From the NCBI GenBank assembly GCA_964652645.1, contig CAZZCS010000095.1, forward strand, positions 1 through 8,436: 8,436 nt of DNA, in the 5' to 3' direction. The DNA is from CAZZCS01 sp964652645 (lineage in GTDB: Bacteria > Cloacimonadota > Cloacimonadia > Cloacimonadales > Cloacimonadaceae). Numbering within the stretch: the stretch's first letter is position 1; every line of letters starts with the position of its first letter. The notes below the pieces were generated by a model. It worked only from the letters and a program-made list of their open reading frames with translations, was not told the origin of the DNA and ran no database searches. Shown here piece after piece: positions 6,140 to 8,436 of the stretch. The translations under genes and the position numbers were made by a program.

Positions 6140-6816
6140 AGTATCTGAAGCTGGGAACTGTTCTGGCATTTGCCCTCTTGATCTGTTACTGCTTTTGCTG
6201 GGATGCGCAAAGTGAGATGCCAGCCATTTCAAAAGCTTATATAGAATCTGCCCAAAACGATTTCATGGCCCAAAATATCCTGACTCCGATTCTGCTGACC
6301 TGGCGTGGGTTTGATACTTTTGGCGAGATCATTGTGCTCTTTCTGGCCACTACGACAATTGCCTTCCTGAGCAGGAAAGACCGTCCAATCTCCAAACGTA
6401 CATTGCCTTCCTATCTGGGCTCAACGAAGGTCGCTATTTCCGGTGTATCCATACTGCAGCCCTTACTGTTTGTCTTTGCTGTGTATATATTTAGCTTTGG
6501 CCATATCAGTCCTGGAGGTGCCTTTCAGGGTGGTGTGATCTTTGGTTCTGGGTTTGTCTTGAGGATTTTGGTGCACCCTGACGAGGATTTCCAATACTCC
6601 ACGTTAAGTGCGCTAGAGACCCTTGTCGGGGTAATCTATCTTATGCTGGCCTGTCTGGGTTTGATCTTGCTCGGTACTTTTTTGGATCCTGGATATCTTC
6701 CCTTTGGGCAGATGGGTTCACTGCTCAGCACGGCTGCCATACCCCTGATGTATATGGCTTTGGGGATAAAGGTAGGGGTCGAGATGATCAAAATTGTCAC
6801 AAAATTCAGGGATTGA
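6136..6816 (+). CDS. mrpB: Fused MbhE-like + MrpB (MnhB) antiporter subunit
   Basis: A 226-residue membrane protein made of two parts. Residues about 1-80 resemble MbhE: a hydrophobic N-terminal segment (5-22), then NILTPILLTWRGFDTFGE (47-64), the family NxxTxxLLxxRxxDTxGE box, and a second helix. Residues about 97-226 resemble MrpB/MbhF: four membrane segments with FGHISPGGAFQGG (121-133), the MnhB hallmark. Stand-alone MrpB is about 140 residues, so the fusion explains the extra length. The first part otherwise occurs within MrpA or as separate MbhE. The start is GTG (6136-6138) in a GTGA overlap with the preceding stop. Symbol mrpB refers to the C-terminal domain. Confidence 0.88.
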   Translation: MKYLKLGTVLAFALLICYCFCWDAQSEMPAISKAYIESAQNDFMAQNILTPILLTWRGFDTFGEIIVLFLATTTIAFLSRKDRPISKRTLPSYLGSTKVAISGVSILQPLLFVFAVYIFSFGHISPGGAFQGGVIFGSGFVLRILVHPDEDFQYSTLSALETLVGVIYLMLACLGLILLGTFLDPGYLPFGQMGSLLSTAAIPLMYMALGIKVGVEMIKIVTKFRD

Positions 6817-6818
6817 GC

Positions 6819-7160
6819 ATGATCATAAAGCTGATAGCCGTATTTTTGATGGGATGGGGTCTTTGGGGCTTGATGAACCAGAGGAATATGCTGAAATTGG
6901 TCTTTGCTTTCAACATTTTTGAGACGGGACTCAATCTCTTGATTGTCTCACTGGGCTTTATCCCAGGAAGATCTGCCCCGATCCTGGATCTGGAGCGATT
7001 GCAAGTGAATCCTTCGGCTCTGGTCGTGGATCCGCTCCCCTCCGTTCTGGTGCTCACTTCGATTGTCATAGGCGTCGTTATCACGGCAGTAATGCTGGTC
7101 TTTGTGGTCTTGTATTATCGAAAAACCGGATCGTTGGACTTGCCGGAGTGGGGGATATAG
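6819..7160 (+). CDS. mrpC: Na+/H+ antiporter subunit MrpC (NuoK-like)
   Basis: A 113-residue membrane protein with three helices, the length and fold of MrpC/MnhC (about 110-115) and its complex I relative NuoK. The conserved helix-2 Glu is present at E35 in FAFNIFETGLNLLI, and the last helix carries VDPLPSVLVLTSIVIGVVIT (70-89), the VDPLPQALVLTAIVIG family block with Ser-Val for Gln-Ala. The start is set at ATG (6819) because AGGGA (6808-6812) lies six bases upstream; the in-frame TTG at 6813 would leave too little space. The Mbh equivalent is MbhG. The stop TAG directly abuts the next start. Confidence 0.93.
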   Translation: MIIKLIAVFLMGWGLWGLMNQRNMLKLVFAFNIFETGLNLLIVSLGFIPGRSAPILDLERLQVNPSALVVDPLPSVLVLTSIVIGVVITAVMLVFVVLYYRKTGSLDLPEWGI

Positions 7161-8252
7161 ATGCTGAGTGGGGTTTTTGCCGTTATCATGCTGCTGGGGA
7201 TGCTCCTCCCCTGGATATTCAACCTGAATAAGCGCTTTACTCTGAATCTAGTAGGCTCAGTTTCTGCTCTTGTAAGCGTCTATTTCATCTGGCTGGGTAG
7301 TATTCACAGCCAATTTTCAGAGCAGATTGGTTCCCGCATTGTTTCCATGGGGATCAGCCTTGCCTTTGGTACACAGGAGCTGGTGTGGCTGGTGGCAACG
7401 CTTCTGCTGATTACTCTGCACTTTATCATCTATCGCAGGCAGCTCAATCAGATTTCCATTACCTCGCTGGTGCTGTATCTCTTTAGCGTCTTTGCCGTTT
7501 GTGGTATCCTCTTATCAAGAGATCTCTTCAACCTTTTTGTGATGATCGAGGTGTTCTCTGTCTCGATGATCGGGCTGGTCTTGCTCCGGGCGGATCACAA
7601 TAATGCTCTCAAGGCTTTTCAGTATCTGCTAATGAATAGTCTGGCTGCTGCCTTGCTACTATTGGGAGTGGTTTTAATCTATAGACAGACGGGTATTCTG
7701 AATCTGGACGAGCTGATAGAGCTCTATCAGAATCAGGATGTCCCGGGAAGAGCCATGGCTTTTATCATGGCTGCACTATCCTTGAAGCTAATGTTATTCC
7801 CGCTCGGGTCCTGGGCCAGAAGATTGATCGGAGCAAGAGGTGGTGCCGGGGCTGCCTTTATTACGATGCTCATGCCGATGGTTTTTGTGTTTGATCTACA
7901 GAAGCTCACAGCGCTGATGAAGAGCTCTCATGTCCTATACCTGGCCCTGCTGGCTCTGATCTCCATGTTTATCTATCTGTATCAGCTGATCCGCTGGCAA
8001 TCAACCTGGCGGGCAGATCTGGTGTTTGTGTTAAACTCGGTTTTCGTGCTGGTCTTTGCAGCTCATTTCTATCTGGATATCTATTACGTTTTGCTGGGAT
8101 ACGGAGTGCTGTCTGCTGTCTTGAAACTGCTGATTATGGCAGGTGAGGAAGAGTATGAGAGTGGTACTCAGATGGTTCGTAGCTTTGAGTTTAATATCAA
8201 TAACAGTGTCTTGATGGTGCTACTGGTTTTACTAATCTATTTTGTTATCTAG
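7161..8252 (+). CDS. Short, divergent MrpD/MbhH-like antiporter-type subunit
   Basis: A 363-residue polytopic membrane protein with about 10 hydrophobic segments. Residues 100-250 follow the MrpD/NuoL-M-N fold: SRDLFNLFVMIEVFSVS (119-135) with the conserved TM5 Glu at E130, ALKAFQYLLMNSLAAALLLLG (149-169 region) with the usual K/N-helix, TGILNLDEL (177-185) and LSLKLMLFPLGSW (206-218) with the TM7 Lys at K209. The E130-K209 spacing (79) fits the family (about 82). Beyond this the match fades: the usual FWLP-x-A and TP-x-x-x-x-x-LL-x-KVG blocks are replaced, the TM8 Lys seems absent, and the protein stops about 130 residues short of MrpD (about 490). The ATG abuts the mrpC stop, with GGGGGA five bases upstream. 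The end is not an obvious frameshift: the final residues still form a clean hydrophobic helix. It may be a remodelled subunit that anchors rather than pumps, or a degenerating gene. Confidence 0.8.
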   Translation: MLSGVFAVIMLLGMLLPWIFNLNKRFTLNLVGSVSALVSVYFIWLGSIHSQFSEQIGSRIVSMGISLAFGTQELVWLVATLLLITLHFIIYRRQLNQISITSLVLYLFSVFAVCGILLSRDLFNLFVMIEVFSVSMIGLVLLRADHNNALKAFQYLLMNSLAAALLLLGVVLIYRQTGILNLDELIELYQNQDVPGRAMAFIMAALSLKLMLFPLGSWARRLIGARGGAGAAFITMLMPMVFVFDLQKLTALMKSSHVLYLALLALISMFIYLYQLIRWQSTWRADLVFVLNSVFVLVFAAHFYLDIYYVLLGYGVLSAVLKLLIMAGEEEYESGTQMVRSFEFNINNSVLMVLLVLLIYFVI

Positions 8253-8268
8253 GTTTTAGCTGCAGTAC

Positions 8269-8288
8269 CGGCGCTCGCTGAAGCGCCG
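8269..8288 (+). other. GC-rich hairpin just after the mrp-like operon
   Basis: CGGCGCT (8269-8275) and AGCGCCG (8282-8288) form a perfect 7-bp stem with the loop CGCTGA, 17 bases after the stop of the last operon gene. No T tract follows on either strand, so it is not a standard intrinsic terminator. It may stabilise the 3' end of the message or belong to the repeat-like block that follows. Confidence 0.55.
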
Positions 8289-8346
8289 AACCAGCAGGAT
8301 TCATATGCACCTATCCGGGTGAACTTTTACACTGCACACTACGTGG

Positions 8347-8436
8347 CGCATAGGACTTATGCGGAAAGAAGATGCGCACCCAAAAGCCCCAGCGGGGCGA
8401 CAGCCCCCGCGACGAAGTCGTGGGTGGCATAGGCGG
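8347..8436. repeat. Cluster of GC-rich hairpins, probable dispersed intergenic repeat (cut by right edge)
   Basis: Three back-to-back inverted repeats: CGCATA/TATGCG (8347-8352, 8358-8363; 5-base loop); GCCCC/GGGGC (8386-8390, 8394-8398; 3-base loop AGC); and an 11-pair stem 8403-8413 with 8417-8428 (loop GAA, one bulge, one G-T pair). Composition is clearly more GC-rich than in the neighbouring genes. Tight hairpins with short loops placed between genes are typical of REP-like or other dispersed intergenic elements. Only one copy is in the window, so the repeat status is inference. No coding frame of note is present in 8253-8436. Confidence 0.45.

Noticed and set aside
8140..8252. A frameshift truncating the MrpD-like gene.
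   Set aside because: The last 40 residues remain a plausible hydrophobic helix in frame, and the downstream DNA is repeat-like in all frames with no MrpD-like sequence visible, so a recent frameshift is not supported.
8269..8288. Intrinsic terminator after the operon.
   Set aside because: The stem is good, but no T tract follows on either strand; it is listed only as a hairpin.

Overview
The window reads as bacterial chromosome from an anaerobe or facultative anaerobe. GC content is moderate, genes are packed with ATGA/GTGA overlaps, and Shine-Dalgarno sites are clear. Protein families are bacterial, and the gene order of the ion-transport cluster resembles the membrane arm of archaeal/thermotogal Mbh-type complexes. 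No rRNA, tRNA, phage or transposase gene is visible. I cannot assign a species; an uncultured fermentative lineage (for example Cloacimonadota-like) is only a guess.

Layout. Positions 1-4362 are coded on the minus strand. In transcription order they hold: (i) a 689-residue multidomain iron-sulfur/FAD/NAD oxidoreductase (4362-2293); (ii) three bases later, a DAO-type FAD oxidoreductase (2289-1138); (iii) after an 85-bp gap with its own possible promoter, a single-domain response regulator (1052-696); and (iv) with no gap, a FemAB/GNAT-like acyltransferase that runs off the left edge (695-1). Positions 4363-4789 are a divergent intergenic region with an 11-bp repeat array, a 34-bp imperfect palindrome and a sigma70-like promoter facing right. 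Positions 4790-8252 are a seven-gene, fully overlapping or abutting plus-strand operon: mrpE, mrpF, mrpG, an MbhD-like gene, a fused MbhE+MrpB gene, mrpC and a short MrpD-like gene. Positions 8253-8436 hold no gene but several GC-rich hairpins.

How the genes work together. The two flavoproteins look like alpha and beta subunits of an amine/imino-acid dehydrogenase of the proline dehydrogenase / sarcosine oxidase / hydrogen cyanide synthase type. The beta subunit would oxidise an amino or imino acid, and the alpha subunit would pass the electrons through its Fe-S clusters to NAD or another carrier. The plus-strand operon encodes membrane subunits for Na+/H+ exchange. It has no MrpA, and its order E-F-G-D'-(E'+B)-C-D is that of the sodium-translocating module of Mbh/Mbs complexes. 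It may therefore be the membrane arm of a larger redox pump, or a minimal or degenerate antiporter. The shared repeat array could co-regulate the two divergent operons; that is inference.

Most notable: the repeat array/palindrome, the MrpA-less Mbh-ordered operon, and an MrpD-like subunit about 130 residues shorter than usual that seems to have lost the second half of its antiporter fold.
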